Assembly (NCBI RefSeq): GCF_000764535.1
Contig: NZ_CP009571.1
Location: 558,001-622,000, forward strand
Source of the DNA: Sphingomonas taxi
GTDB lineage: Bacteria; Pseudomonadota; Alphaproteobacteria; Sphingomonadales; Sphingomonadaceae
Length of the DNA: 64,000 nt
Direction: 5' to 3'
Shown: in pieces, positions 1 to 9,044 of the stretch
How the letters are laid out: each line of letters opens with the position of its first letter
Numbering within the stretch: the stretch's first letter is position 1
Made by a program: the position numbers and the translations under genes
The notes under the pieces: model-generated
Seen by the model: the letters and a program-made list of their open reading frames with translations, nothing else
What the model was told of the DNA's origin: nothing
Database searches by the model: none

Positions 1-25
1 CGTTCCGGGCGCGAAGGAGAGGGTG

Positions 26-277
26 ATGGCCAAGGACCATGGCGCGCAGATCAAGGACGACGCGCTCTACGAGGAGCTGCTGAAACAGGGCAATTCCAAG
101 GAGAAGGCGGCGCGGATCGCCAATGCCAAGGCGGCCGGCACGCTCGACCATCCGGGCGGCACGCTGGAGGAGCGCAGCAAGGCGGACCTGCTGAAGGAAG
201 CACGCGAGATCGGCATCGAGGGCCGTTCGAAGATGGACAAGGCGGCGCTGGTCAAGGCGATCCGCGGGCATAAATAA
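26..277 (+). CDS. Small Rho_N-domain protein (DUF7218-like)
   Basis: An 83-residue, highly charged soluble protein with no signal peptide. The C-terminal half (about residues 50-83, SKADLLKEAREIGIEG then SKMDKAALVKAIR) has the helix-extended-helix pattern of the Rho termination factor N-terminal / SAP-like fold, which binds nucleic acid in other proteins. The N-terminal half (YEELLKQGNSKEKAARIANA) resembles a family of small bacterial proteins often listed as DUF7218. I start at the ATG at 26; a GTG at 23 is also in frame, but the ATG sits better behind the GAAGGAGA Shine-Dalgarno at 13-20. The role is unknown; nucleic-acid binding is inferred from the fold only. Confidence 0.8.
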   Translation: MAKDHGAQIKDDALYEELLKQGNSKEKAARIANAKAAGTLDHPGGTLEERSKADLLKEAREIGIEGRSKMDKAALVKAIRGHK

Positions 278-307
278 GCGTCGTGGCGCGGAACGGCGCG
301 TCAACCG

Positions 308-418
308 CCCGTCACCCCGGACTTGTTCCGGGGTCCACCGGGCCGCAGGGGGACGATATCCTCTCAAGCCGCGCTCCTCGCCGCGGAGTGGACCCCGGAA
401 CAAGTCCGGGGTGACGGG
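308..418. repeat. REP-like inverted repeat, 31-nt perfect arms
   Basis: Two 31-nt arms (308-338 and 388-418) are exact reverse complements, separated by 49 nt. Each arm also contains a smaller dyad, CCCCGGA-N5-TCCGGGG. The element lies between convergent genes (the small Rho_N protein and the cell wall hydrolase) and could act as a bidirectional terminator. The GTCACCCCGGACTTGTTCCG core looks like a repeat that recurs in sphingomonad genomes; that is from memory, not a search. Confidence 0.85.
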
Positions 419-443
419 GTGGGTGGGTAGTCGTCAACGAGTC

Positions 444-1826
444 CTAGCGCTCGCTCGTCATCGGAAGACGACGCGCGGACGACGAAGCTGACGGGAAGGC
501 GGACGCTGGCCGTTTTGCGCCGGTGGCCTCCGGCACCTCGTTACCGCGGGCTACCGCATCCCCCTTGCGCCGTACGCCGCCCAGCTCGGCTACCGGCGTT
601 GCGACCGGCGTCGGCGTCACTGCCGCCACCGGCACGGCCGTCAGCAGCACCTGCTGCTTCATACACTGCCGCCGGTCGGGCCGGGGGTATTTGGCGCAAT
701 TCCATAGCGTCCGCTCCAGCCCGGCATCGCGGTCGCGGATATAGCTGAACGCCATCGCCGCGACCTGATCGGCGGTCAGCGGCGCGGCGGTCGGCGTCTT
801 TGCCGCGTCGCTCCACGCCGAGAAGCGGCACGCCTTGCGGTCGCCGCACGCCTTGGCGGCGATCGTCGGATACAATTCGGGCTGCACGCCCCACGGCAAG
901 GTCACGAAGAAACTGTCGCCATCGGCCGCCGAGGCGGTGAACGGCGCCGTCTCGCCCGCCACGCCGTCCGGCGCGACCAGTCCGAGTGCCGCCGACGCCT
1001 CGAGCAATGCCGCATCCGCCTCGGCGAGCGCGCCGCCCATCTTGTGCGCGTCGGAGATCGGCGCGAGCTGCGCGATCACCGGCTCGCTCGAACTCACCTG
1101 CCGGTTGAACGCGGGCGGCGTTCCCCACCAGCCGGTCCAGCGGAAGAACAGATGGCTGTGCACCGCAACGACCTTGTCGAGGCTCGCCTGCCAATAGGGC
1201 ACCACCCAGTCGGTGTGGTAATGCGTCGCATAGCCGACCGGGCGATAGACCGCGCCGCCCAGCGCCATCGTCGCCACCTCGCGCGCCCGCCGCCAGGCGT
1301 CGGCGGTCGGCGTCCAGCGCGTCAGCGCGTGGTCGCACGCGAAGCTGAACTGGCAGCCGGTGCTGCGCTCCTGCCCCTCGAAGATCACGCCGCACACGGT
1401 CTTCGGAAAGGCGGGGTGGCGCAGCCGGTTGAGCACCACCTGCGCGACGGCGCGTTCGCCCTCGCTATCGTCGCCAGCCTCATACAGCACGCCCGCCGCC
1501 ATACAGTCGGTCGCCCGCGCACGATCCTCCGCGTCGCCGACGAAGCGGAACGGCCGCGCCGCCGGATTGGGCAAATCGGAAAAAGGAACGCCGGCGTTGA
1601 ACGCCTTGGCATCCTCCGGCGTCAGGTCGATGAACGTCACCGGTTCGACCGGCGGCAGCTCGGCGGGCGGCACGACCCGCCGTTGCAGCACGACACGCTT
1701 GTGCGGCTGCGGCATCGCGGGCGGATGGGTGACGACGAGGGCGGGGACGGCGACCGCGACGATCGCAGTCGCCGCCAGCACCGCGCGCAGCCACATCGGG
1801 CTGCGCGCCTGGGAAGGAACCGTCAC
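444..1826 (-). CDS. Cell wall hydrolase, SleB-like (Hydrolase_2 family)
   Basis: 460 residues. Residues about 14-32 form one hydrophobic segment, so the protein is probably exported and anchored in the inner membrane. Residues about 105-215 match the SleB/CwlJ Hydrolase_2 domain, a lytic-transglycosylase-like peptidoglycan hydrolase: [21 protein letters not shown] with the presumed catalytic Glu116, then [15 protein letters not shown] and [14 protein letters not shown]. The Ala/Pro-rich C-terminal 200 residues have no domain I recognise. The start is GTG; its first bases overlap the cysK stop codon as GTGA, so it is the third gene of a coupled MFS-cysK-hydrolase unit. In non-sporulating bacteria the family is usually assigned to wall remodelling. 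Confidence 0.85.
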   Translation of the reverse strand: MTVPSQARSPMWLRAVLAATAIVAVAVPALVVTHPPAMPQPHKRVVLQRRVVPPAELPPVEPVTFIDLTPEDAKAFNAGVPFSDLPNPAARPFRFVGDAEDRARATDCMAAGVLYEAGDDSEGERAVAQVVLNRLRHPAFPKTVCGVIFEGQERSTGCQFSFACDHALTRWTPTADAWRRAREVATMALGGAVYRPVGYATHYHTDWVVPYWQASLDKVVAVHSHLFFRWTGWWGTPPAFNRQVSSSEPVIAQLAPISDAHKMGGALAEADAALLEASAALGLVAPDGVAGETAPFTASAADGDSFFVTLPWGVQPELYPTIAAKACGDRKACRFSAWSDAAKTPTAAPLTADQVAAMAFSYIRDRDAGLERTLWNCAKYPRPDRRQCMKQQVLLTAVPVAAVTPTPVATPVAELGGVRRKGDAVARGNEVPEATGAKRPASAFPSASSSARRLPMTSER

Positions 1827-2743
1827 TGTTCGGGCAGGAAGTCCGGCACCGACAAATAGCGCTCGCCCGTGTCATAGTTGAAACCGAGCACGCGGACACC
1901 GTCGGGCAGATCCGGCAGCTTCTGGAGGATCGCGGCGAGCGTCGCGCCCGACGAGATGCCGACGAGGATACCCTCTTCGGTCGCCGAGCGGCGCGCCATG
2001 TCCTTGGCGACCGCGGCGTCGACCTCGATCACCCCGTCGAGCGCCTGCGTGTGCAGGTTGCGCGGGATGAAGCCGGCGCCGATCCCCTGGATCGGGTGCG
2101 GCCCCGGCTGGCCGCCGGCGATGACCGGCGAGGCGGCGGGCTCGACCGCGAAGACCTTGAGGTTCGGCCAATGCTTCTTCAGCGTCTCGGCGACGCCGGT
2201 GATATGGCCGCCGGTGCCGACGCCGGTGATGATGACGTCGATCGGCGAGTCGCGGAAATCGTTGAGGATCTCCTGCGCCGTCGTGCGGGTGTGGACATCG
2301 ATGTTGGCGCCGTTTTCGAATTGCTGCGGCATCCACGCGCCCGGCGTCGCATGGACCAGCTCGATCGCGCGCTCGATCGCCCCCTTCATCCCCTTCTCGC
2401 GCGGGGTCAGGTCGAAGGTCGCGCCATAAGCGAGCATCAGCCGCCGCCGCTCGAGCGACATCGATTCGGGCATGACGAGGACCAGCTTGTAGCCCTTCAC
2501 CGCGGCGACCATCGCCAGGCCGACGCCGGTGTTGCCGCTGGTCGGCTCGATGATCGTGCCGCCGGGCTTGAGGTCGCCATTGGCTTCCGCCGCCTCGATC
2601 ATCGCCAGCGCGATGCGATCCTTGATCGAGCCGCCCGGATTGGAGCGTTCGGATTTGATCCAGACTTCCGAATCGGGAAACAGCTTGGCGACGCGGATGT
2701 GCGGCGTGTTGCCGATCGTTTCCAGGATGGTGTTGGCCTTCAT
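1823..2743 (-). CDS. cysK: Cysteine synthase A (O-acetylserine sulfhydrylase)
   Basis: 306 residues, normal length for CysK. It makes L-cysteine from O-acetylserine and sulfide, in the cytoplasm, using PLP. The N-terminal NPGGSIKDR carries the PLP lysine (Lys41); the substrate loop [11 protein letters not shown], the glycine-rich [11 protein letters not shown] loop and GISSGA near the C-terminus are all present. The ATG at 2743 overlaps the upstream MFS stop as ATGA, and its own stop overlaps the hydrolase start. The open frame extends far upstream, but family homology begins at [14 protein letters not shown]. The serine acetyltransferase that would supply its substrate is about 6 kb away on the other strand. 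Confidence 0.97.
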   Translation of the reverse strand: MKANTILETIGNTPHIRVAKLFPDSEVWIKSERSNPGGSIKDRIALAMIEAAEANGDLKPGGTIIEPTSGNTGVGLAMVAAVKGYKLVLVMPESMSLERRRLMLAYGATFDLTPREKGMKGAIERAIELVHATPGAWMPQQFENGANIDVHTRTTAQEILNDFRDSPIDVIITGVGTGGHITGVAETLKKHWPNLKVFAVEPAASPVIAGGQPGPHPIQGIGAGFIPRNLHTQALDGVIEVDAAVAKDMARRSATEEGILVGISSGATLAAILQKLPDLPDGVRVLGFNYDTGERYLSVPDFLPEQ

Positions 2744-4014
2744 GGCTTGGCTTCTCCGTGCTGCGGTTCGATCTGTAACATGTCTGGCGGGTCGAAGGTC
2801 CGTGCGGCGCGCAGTTCGGGGAACAGCCGCGCCCAGAGCAGGGTGACGACGATCGCCGCGATCCCGCCGAACGCGACCGCGCCGACCGGACCGAGCAGCG
2901 ACGCCATCAGCCCGCTTTCCGCCTCGCCCAGTTCGTTCGATGCCGAGATGGTGAGCTGCGACACCGCGCTCACCCGGCCGCGCATCTCGTCGGGGGTATG
3001 GAGCTGGATCAACGACTGGCGGACGTAAACCGAGACCATGTCTGCGCCGCCCGCGACGATCAGCGCGGCGAGGCTGAGCGGGAAGGAGGTCGACAGGCCG
3101 AAGGTCAGCACCGCCACGGCGAAGACGACCACCGCGATCAGCATCTTGGTGCCGACGTTGCTGTCCATCGGCCTCACCGAGAACCACACCGCGGTGACTG
3201 CCGCGCCGATCCCCATGCCGGCGGCGAGCACGCCCAGCCCCTGCGCGCCGACATGCAGGATATCGCGGGCGTAGATCGGCAGCAGCGCGGTCGCGCCGGC
3301 GAGCAGCACGACAAACAGGTCGAGCGTGATCGTTGCCAGCACCAGCCGGTTGTTGCGGACGTACTGGAAACCGTCGAGGATGCGGGTGAGCGGGTGTTTG
3401 TCGGTCTGCGCCGGCGGCTGCGGCACCGGCCCGATCAGGAACATCGTCGCCAGCGCCAGAACGAACAGCCCGGTGATCGTCGCATAAGCGACGTCGGGAT
3501 GGATCGCATAAAGCAGCCCGCCGACGCTCGGCCCGGCGATCGACCCCACCTGCCACGCGATCGACGAGATCGCGATCGCGGTCGGCAGACTCTCGCGCGG
3601 CACCAGATTGGGGGCGAGCGCCGAATAGGCCGGGCCGGTGAAGGCGCGCACGACACCGATTACCACCGCCGCGAAGAACAAGGCCGGCAGCGTCAGCTCG
3701 CCGAGCCAGGTCAGCACGCCGAGGAACGCCGCGACCAGCGCGATCACCGCTGTCGTGGCGCGGACGATCCAGCGCCGGTCGACGCTGTCGGCGACGAGGC
3801 CGGTGACGGGGGTGAGCAGGAACAAAGGCACGAACTGCGCCGCGCCGATCATGCCGAGCAGGAACGCCGCCTGCCGCACGTCCATCGTCTCGCGCGCCAA
3901 GCCATAGACTTGCCAGCCGATGACGATCGCCAATGCGGTCTGCGCGATCGTGCCGGACAGGCGCGACAGCCAATAGCTGCGGAAATTGGCGATACGGAAG
4001 GGGTGGGTGGCCAT
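2740..4014 (-). CDS. MFS transporter, EntS/MFS_3-like
   Basis: 424 residues with about 10-12 predicted membrane helices and the MFS loop [13 protein letters not shown] after helix 2. The overall pattern ([32 protein letters not shown] at the N-terminus; later [29 protein letters not shown]) is that of the MFS_3 / enterobactin exporter EntS branch, so export is more likely than uptake. The substrate is unknown. I start at MATHPF; an upstream in-frame start at 4104 would add 30 residues without family similarity. It is first in the coupled unit with cysK and the hydrolase, so a link to cysteine or another sulfur compound is possible but only inferred. Confidence 0.85.
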   Translation of the reverse strand: MATHPFRIANFRSYWLSRLSGTIAQTALAIVIGWQVYGLARETMDVRQAAFLLGMIGAAQFVPLFLLTPVTGLVADSVDRRWIVRATTAVIALVAAFLGVLTWLGELTLPALFFAAVVIGVVRAFTGPAYSALAPNLVPRESLPTAIAISSIAWQVGSIAGPSVGGLLYAIHPDVAYATITGLFVLALATMFLIGPVPQPPAQTDKHPLTRILDGFQYVRNNRLVLATITLDLFVVLLAGATALLPIYARDILHVGAQGLGVLAAGMGIGAAVTAVWFSVRPMDSNVGTKMLIAVVVFAVAVLTFGLSTSFPLSLAALIVAGGADMVSVYVRQSLIQLHTPDEMRGRVSAVSQLTISASNELGEAESGLMASLLGPVGAVAFGGIAAIVVTLLWARLFPELRAARTFDPPDMLQIEPQHGEAKP

Positions 4015-4121
4015 GTGGCGCGCAGCTTTGCCGCGTGCGCAACCGAAGGGCAACATAGTTGCGCTTTTCAGCGGTTGCACGGGAGGATGACGCCGCCTCC
4101 GCACCCGCTATAGACGCTGGC

Positions 4122-4481
4122 ATGGCCGATCCCCGCGAAACCGAACTCGTCCTCGATCCCAAATACGACGCCGCCGGGCTGATCACCGCGGTCGTCACCA
4201 CCCGCGACGGCGCGCTGCTGATGGTCGCGCATATGAACGCCGAGGCGCTCGCCGCGACGCAGGCGAGCGGCGAGGCGACCTTCTGGTCGCGCAGTCGCGC
4301 GCGGCTGTGGAAGAAGGGCGAGACGTCGGGCAACGTGCTGCGCGTCGTCGAGATGCGCATCGACTGCGATCAGGATGCGCTGTGGATCATCGCCGATCCC
4401 GCCGGGCCCGCCTGCCATACCGGCGCGGCGAGCTGTTTCTACCGCCGGGTCGACGGCGATCGGTTGCAGGCGATCGGATGA
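4122..4481 (+). CDS. hisI: Phosphoribosyl-AMP cyclohydrolase
   Basis: 119 residues, a monofunctional HisI without the HisE domain. It opens the purine ring of phosphoribosyl-AMP, the third step of histidine synthesis, in the cytoplasm. Diagnostic residues are all visible: [26 protein letters not shown], the magnesium site Asp81/Asp83/Asp85 in DCDQD, and zinc cysteines 82, 98 and 105 ([11 protein letters not shown]). The stop overlaps the next gene's start as ATGA. Confidence 0.96.
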   Translation: MADPRETELVLDPKYDAAGLITAVVTTRDGALLMVAHMNAEALAATQASGEATFWSRSRARLWKKGETSGNVLRVVEMRIDCDQDALWIIADPAGPACHTGAASCFYRRVDGDRLQAIG

Positions 4482-4972
4482 GGCGCGCGCTGTTCGCGGC
4501 GCTGTTGCTCGCCGGCTGCGGATCGCCGCCACCGGCACCGCAGGACACGCCGGGCAGCCGGTTGGAACGCGCGGCGCTGCGTGCCGGCCTCGTCGGCGAT
4601 CCCGCGCGCGCCGGCCTCGCCGGGTCGTGGGCCGCCGACACCGACCGGCTCTGCATCGTCCCCGCCGGCCGCGACACGTTCCGGATCGGCGCGTTGATCG
4701 ATTACGGCGAGGGGCAGGGCTGCGCCGCTGCCGGCACCGCCCGCCGGCGCGGCGAGACCGTCGCGGTCGCCTTCGGCCCCTGCCGCTTCGATGCGCATTT
4801 CGATGGCGAACGCATCGTCTTCCCCGCCGCGATGCCCGCCGATTGCGATCGGTACTGCACCGGCCGCGCCTCGCTCGATTCGCTGACCGTCGAGCGGCTC
4901 AGCGGCGCGGTGGCCGAGGCGGCGACGCTGCGCGCGCCGTCTGGAAAACGGCTGTGCAGCGCAGGTGAGTAG
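4478..4972 (+). CDS. Small lipoprotein of unknown function
   Basis: 164 residues. The N-terminus [14 protein letters not shown] is a lipoprotein signal with the lipobox LAGC (Cys14), so the protein is probably a lipid-anchored periplasmic or outer-membrane protein. The mature part has several cysteines ([38 protein letters not shown]) that could form disulfides. It is translationally coupled to hisI by an ATGA overlap, but nothing in the sequence ties it to histidine synthesis. I do not recognise the family. Confidence 0.8.
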   Translation: MRRALFAALLLAGCGSPPPAPQDTPGSRLERAALRAGLVGDPARAGLAGSWAADTDRLCIVPAGRDTFRIGALIDYGEGQGCAAAGTARRRGETVAVAFGPCRFDAHFDGERIVFPAAMPADCDRYCTGRASLDSLTVERLSGAVAEAATLRAPSGKRLCSAGE

Positions 4973-4973
4973 G

Positions 4974-5002
4974 TTGACGTTGACGTAAACGTGACGTAAC
5001 GA
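4974..5002 (+). promoter_or_regulatory. Promoter/operator for the MerR-acyl-CoA dehydrogenase unit
   Basis: A -35-like TTGACG (4974-4979) runs into the 16-bp dyad ACGTTGACGTAAACGT (4977-4992, 7 of 8 pairs match). A weak -10 (TAACGA, 4997-5002) lies 17 bp downstream, only 7 nt before the MerR ATG. MerR-family repressors of acyl-CoA catabolism (LiuR/PsrA-like regulons) use sites of this TTGACGT..ACGTAAACG style; that match is from memory. The position fits autoregulation by the adjacent MerR protein, and the transcript may be nearly leaderless. Confidence 0.55.
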
Positions 5003-5009
5003 ATCGGCC

Positions 5010-5435
5010 ATGGCCTCGTCACCCGCTTATGCCGTGATCGAACATCGCCACGATCGCGACTCCTTCACGATTTCCGATCTGTGCGAAGAGTTCGGCGTCA
5101 CCGCGCGGGCGCTGCGCTTCTATGAGGACGAAGGGCTGATCGCTCCCGAGCGGCGCGGCACCCAGCGCATCTATTCGCATCGCGACCGCGCGCGGCTCGC
5201 CTGGATCCTGCGCGGCAAGCGCGTCGGCTTCAGCCTCGGCGAGATCCGCGAGATGATCGACCTCTACGATCTCGACGACGGCCGCCGTCTCCAGCGGCAG
5301 GTGTCGATCGACCGCTGCCGCGCACGGATCGAACTGCTCGAACGCCAGAAGCACGACATCGACGCCGCGATCGCCGAACTTACCGAATTCGTGGCGGTCG
5401 TCGAGGCCGTCCATATCGCCGACACACAAGGATAA
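5010..5435 (+). CDS. MerR-family transcriptional regulator
   Basis: 141 residues. Residues about 17-85 form the MerR winged helix (FTISDLCEEFGVTARALRFYEDEGLI..RIYSHRDRARLAWILRGKRVGFSLGEIREMIDLYD), followed by a dimerising coiled coil (residues about 90-130). There is no C-terminal metal-binding cysteine cluster, so it is not a metal sensor; it looks like the LiuR-type branch that controls fatty or branched-chain acyl-CoA degradation. The acyl-CoA dehydrogenase gene starts 5 bp after its stop, and a dyad lies just upstream, so local control is likely. Confidence 0.88.
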   Translation: MASSPAYAVIEHRHDRDSFTISDLCEEFGVTARALRFYEDEGLIAPERRGTQRIYSHRDRARLAWILRGKRVGFSLGEIREMIDLYDLDDGRRLQRQVSIDRCRARIELLERQKHDIDAAIAELTEFVAVVEAVHIADTQG

Positions 5436-5439
5436 TCGG

Positions 5440-7242
5440 ATGCCACAGTATACGCCCCCCGTCCGCGACACGCGTTTTATCCTCGAGCATGTCGTCGGCT
5501 TGCAGAAATACGCAAATCTGCCCGGCTTCGACGCCGCCACCCCAGACGTGGTCGAGGCGGTGCTGGAGGAGGGCGGCCGCTTCGTCGCTGAGGTGCTGTT
5601 CCCGCTCAACCAGTCGGGCGATCTCGAAGGCTGCACCCGGAACGAGGACGGCAGCGTCACCACCCCCGCCGGCTTCAAGGACGCCTATAACCAGTACGTC
5701 GAGAGCGGCTGGGCGACGCTGGGCAACGCGCCGGAATATGGCGGGCAGGGCATGCCGCACGTCGTGTCGATCGCCTTCCAGGAATATATGATCTCGTCGA
5801 ACATGGCCTTCGCCATGTATCCCGGCCTGACCCACGGCGCGATCGCGGCCTTGGTCGCCAAGGGCAGCCCCGAGCAGCAGCAGATGTACGTCCCCAAGAT
5901 GGTGTCGGGCGAATGGGGCGGCACGATGAACCTCACCGAGCCGCAATGCGGCACCGATCTTGGCCTGATCCGCACCAAGGCAGAGCCGCAGGCGGACGGT
6001 TCCTATGCGATCACCGGCACCAAGATATTCATCTCGGCGGGCGAGCACGACCTCACCGACAACATCATCCATCTCGTGCTGGCCAAGACGCCGGGCGCGC
6101 CCGACAGTTCGAAGGGCATCTCGCTGTTCGTGGTGCCCAAGGTGCTGGTCAACGCCGACGGCAGCCTCGGCGAGCGCAACGCGGTCACCTGCGGCTCGAT
6201 CGAGCACAAGATGGGCATCCACGCCAATTCGACCTGCGTGATGAACTATGACGGCGCCAAGGGCTGGCTGGTCGGCGAGGAGATGAAGGGCCTTGCCGCG
6301 ATGTTCATCATGATGAACGCGGCGCGGCTCGGCGTCGGCCTGCAAGGGCTCGGCATCGCCGAGGTCGCCTATCAGAATGCCGTCCAGTACGCCGAGGATC
6401 GTCGCCAGGGCCGCGCGCTGACCGGGCCGAAGCAGCCCGAGGAAAAGGCGGACACCTTGTTTGTCCATCCCGACATCCGCCGCATGCTGATGGAGGCCAA
6501 GGCGTGGACCGAGGGGCTGCGTGCGCTCTGCCTGTGGGGTGCGTTGCAGGTCGATCTGGAGCATCATGCCGGCACCGATGCCGAGCGCGAGATGGCGGGC
6601 GACCTGATCGGCCTGCTCACGCCGGTCATCAAGGGCGTCGGCACCGACAAGGGCTATGAGGTCGCGACCAACGCGCAGCAGGTCTATGGCGGACACGGCT
6701 ACATCGCCGAATGGGGCATGGAGCAATATGTCCGCGATGCCCGGATCGCGATGATCTACGAGGGCACCAACGGCGTGCAGGCGATGGACCTCGTCGGCCG
6801 CAAGCTCGCGCTGAAGGGCGGTCGTGCGGTGCAGGCGCTGTTCAAGATCGTCGCCGAGGAAACCGCGGCGGCCGAAGCCGTCGAGGCGACCGCGGGAATC
6901 GCCACCGCGCTCAAGAAGGCGCTCGGCGAGCTGCAGGCCGCGACGATGTGGTTCATGGCGAACGGCATGAAGAACCCGGAGAACGTCGGTGCCGGGGCGG
7001 TGCCGTACATGCATCTGATGGGGATCGTCGCCACCGGCCTGATGTGGCTGCGCATGGCGAAGGCCGCCGCCGAGCTGAAGGCCGCGGGCGAGGGCGACCC
7101 GGCGTTCCTCGACGCCAAGCTGGTCACCGCCCGCTTCTTCGCCGAGCGGATCGCACCCGACGCGGGCGCACTGCGCCGCAAGATCGAGGGTGGCGCGGAG
7201 AGCCTGATGGCGCTGCCGCCGGAGATGTTCCGCGCGGCGTGA
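5440..7242 (+). CDS. Acyl-CoA dehydrogenase, long AcdX/DmdC-like form
   Basis: 600 residues, longer than the roughly 380-residue classical enzymes. It has the extra N-terminal segment (MPQYTPPVRDTRFIL) and a C-terminal extension after residue 460 typical of the DmdC/AcdX branch. It should be an FAD enzyme oxidising an acyl-CoA to the 2-enoyl-CoA and passing electrons to ETF. Visible: the FAD/substrate segment MNLTEPQCGTDLG, GTKIFISAGEHD, and MIYEGTNGVQAMDL with the presumed catalytic base Glu441. The substrate cannot be read from sequence; medium or long-chain acyl-CoA and methylmercaptopropionyl-CoA are both known in the branch. It is cotranscribed with the MerR gene. Confidence 0.93.
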   Translation: MPQYTPPVRDTRFILEHVVGLQKYANLPGFDAATPDVVEAVLEEGGRFVAEVLFPLNQSGDLEGCTRNEDGSVTTPAGFKDAYNQYVESGWATLGNAPEYGGQGMPHVVSIAFQEYMISSNMAFAMYPGLTHGAIAALVAKGSPEQQQMYVPKMVSGEWGGTMNLTEPQCGTDLGLIRTKAEPQADGSYAITGTKIFISAGEHDLTDNIIHLVLAKTPGAPDSSKGISLFVVPKVLVNADGSLGERNAVTCGSIEHKMGIHANSTCVMNYDGAKGWLVGEEMKGLAAMFIMMNAARLGVGLQGLGIAEVAYQNAVQYAEDRRQGRALTGPKQPEEKADTLFVHPDIRRMLMEAKAWTEGLRALCLWGALQVDLEHHAGTDAEREMAGDLIGLLTPVIKGVGTDKGYEVATNAQQVYGGHGYIAEWGMEQYVRDARIAMIYEGTNGVQAMDLVGRKLALKGGRAVQALFKIVAEETAAAEAVEATAGIATALKKALGELQAATMWFMANGMKNPENVGAGAVPYMHLMGIVATGLMWLRMAKAAAELKAAGEGDPAFLDAKLVTARFFAERIAPDAGALRRKIEGGAESLMALPPEMFRAA

Positions 7243-7302
7243 TCCGCGGGGGTGCCGGCGGTTGGCGCGGCAGTCCTGCGATAGTCGCCAAGGTACGCAA
7301 GA

Positions 7303-7400
7303 GCTGTACCCCGGCGGAGGCCGGGGCCCAGTTGGGCGAAGGTTTGCGATGACTTGCGACAGTCATCCCAACTAAGCCCCCGGCCTCCGCCGGGTACAGC
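7303..7400. repeat. Second REP-like inverted repeat
   Basis: Left arm 7303-7336 (begins GCTGTACCCCGGCGGAGG, ends CAGTTGGG) and right arm 7367-7400 (begins CCCAACTA, ends GCCGGGTACAGC) pair over about 34 nt with a few mismatches, around a 30-nt loop. It lies just after the acyl-CoA dehydrogenase gene and could end its transcript. Its sequence is unrelated to the element at 308-418. Confidence 0.8.
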
Positions 7401-7481
7401 GACGCTTCATTGAGATCTTTCGCCTCCCGTGATGACGGCTTGGCTAAGGGCCTGACGCAAGTGTGGGCCGGGCGGCGGATA

Positions 7482-7517
7482 TTTACCCAATCCGTCCCGG
7501 CACGGTATACTGTGCCG
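7482..7517 (+). promoter_or_regulatory. Probable ndh promoter with embedded operator
   Basis: TTTACC (7482-7487) and TATACT (7506-7511) are separated by 18 bp, a plausible sigma70-type pair. The -10 lies inside the 20-bp palindrome CGGCACGGTATACTGTGCCG (7498-7517; 9 of 10 pairs match), so a dimeric repressor there would block transcription. No regulator gene is adjacent. Confidence 0.55.
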
Positions 7518-7626
7518 CAAGACGATCAGATCGGCCGCCGCCAGGTCCGCCGATCGGAAAACGAGGGGATGCCGTAACCAACGCGCGAGCGGCGCCCGCC
7601 CGCGTGTTCGATGCGGAGACGAAGCC

Positions 7627-8940
7627 ATGACGTCCAAGACCCAGATCGTCATCGTCGGCGGCGGTGCAGCGGGCCTCGAACTCGCCACCCGGCTCGGTGC
7701 GCGCTATGGTCGCAAGGCGCACGACATCATCGTCGTCGATCGCAACCGCACGCATATCTGGAAGCCGCTGCTGCACGAGGTAGCGACCGGCTCGCTCGAT
7801 GCCAATATGGACGAAGTCGGCTATCGCAGCCATTGCCATCGCTGGGGCTATCGCTTCTTCTACGGCACGCTGCGTGCGATCGACCGGACCACGCGGCAGG
7901 TCCATCTGGCGCCGGTGTACGACGATCAGGGTCGCGAGGTGATCGCCGCGCACGCGATCCGCTACGATTATCTGGTGCTCGCCTACGGCTCGGTGACCAA
8001 CGATTTCGGCACGCCCGGCGTGGCGGACAATTGCACCTTCCTCGACAGCCGGGCGCAGGCCGACCGCTTCCGCGACCGGCTGCTCGATCATTGCCTGCGC
8101 GTCTCGCGGACGATGACCGCCGATCCCGCCAGCGACGCGCACGTCCGCATTGCCATCGTCGGCGGCGGTGCCACCGGCGTCGAACTGGCCGCGGAATTGT
8201 TCAACGCCGCTGCGGCGCTCGGTCATTACGGGCTGGAGGTGTTCGACGAGAGCCGGCTCGCGGTGACGCTGATCGAGGCGGGACCGCGAATCCTTCCCGC
8301 TCTGCCCGAGCGGCTCGCCGATGCCGCGCGCGGCGAGCTGGAGGCGCTCGGCGTCCGCGCGGTCACCGACACGCCGGTGACCGCGGCGGATCGCGACGGC
8401 CTGACGATAGGCACCGGCGACCGGATCGATGCCGACCTGATGGTCTGGGCGGCGGGGGTGAAGGCGGTGCCGATCGCCGGCGGACTCGACGGGCTCGACC
8501 TCGCCCGCGGCGGGCAGGTGGTGGTGACGCCGACGTTGCAGAGCGTCAACGACGATCGCATCTTCGCGATCGGCGATTGTGCGGCGTGCCGGCTGCCGGG
8601 CAGCGACCGCCCGGTGCCGCCACGGGCGCAGGCGGCGCATCAGATGGCCGCGGCGGTCTTCGTCAACCTCAAGCGGCAGATGGCGGGCAGGCCGTTGCGG
8701 CCGTTCGTCTACCGGGATCACGGCTCGCTGGTGTCACTGAGCCGCTTTTCTACCGTCGGCACGCTGATGGGCAATCTGGTCGGTGGCAAGCTGGCGATCG
8801 AGGGGCGGCTGGCTCGGTTCGTCTATCTGTCGCTGTATCGCATGCATCTGATCGCCATCCACGGCTGGATCAAGGGCTGCGCGCTGATCGTAATCGGCCA
8901 CGTCAACCGCATCGTCCGGCCGCGGCTCAAGCTGCACTGA
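7627..8940 (+). CDS. ndh: Type II NADH:quinone oxidoreductase-like flavoprotein
   Basis: 437 residues. Two dinucleotide-binding folds: FAD (IVIVGGGAAGLELATRLG, residues 7-24) and NADH (IAIVGGGATGVELAAEL, around residue 180). The late IFAIGDCAAC motif contacts FAD, and the C-terminal helix region (YRMHLIAIHGWIKGCALIVIGHVNRIV) is amphipathic and hydrophobic, as expected for monotopic attachment to the inner membrane. NDH-2 passes electrons from NADH to quinone without pumping protons. The proposed promoter palindrome suggests regulated expression. The exact quinone or an alternative donor cannot be read from the sequence. Confidence 0.9.
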   Translation: MTSKTQIVIVGGGAAGLELATRLGARYGRKAHDIIVVDRNRTHIWKPLLHEVATGSLDANMDEVGYRSHCHRWGYRFFYGTLRAIDRTTRQVHLAPVYDDQGREVIAAHAIRYDYLVLAYGSVTNDFGTPGVADNCTFLDSRAQADRFRDRLLDHCLRVSRTMTADPASDAHVRIAIVGGGATGVELAAELFNAAAALGHYGLEVFDESRLAVTLIEAGPRILPALPERLADAARGELEALGVRAVTDTPVTAADRDGLTIGTGDRIDADLMVWAAGVKAVPIAGGLDGLDLARGGQVVVTPTLQSVNDDRIFAIGDCAACRLPGSDRPVPPRAQAAHQMAAAVFVNLKRQMAGRPLRPFVYRDHGSLVSLSRFSTVGTLMGNLVGGKLAIEGRLARFVYLSLYRMHLIAIHGWIKGCALIVIGHVNRIVRPRLKLH

Positions 8941-9044
8941 CCCCGGCGGGCGCTGATATCCAGCCTTTGCGCGGGGCAAATCAAGCTGCTTTGCCAAGAT
9001 GCTGCGCTCCGCCGAGATGACGGGCCGTAGCAAGGATCGAAATC

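Larger units (their letters stand above)
7243..7626. other. Intergenic region with repeat and ndh promoter
   Basis: A 384-bp gap with no convincing gene. It holds a long inverted repeat (7303-7400), then a promoter and palindrome (7482-7517) for the downstream ndh gene, with about 110 nt of leader. I see no other structure. Confidence 0.6.
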
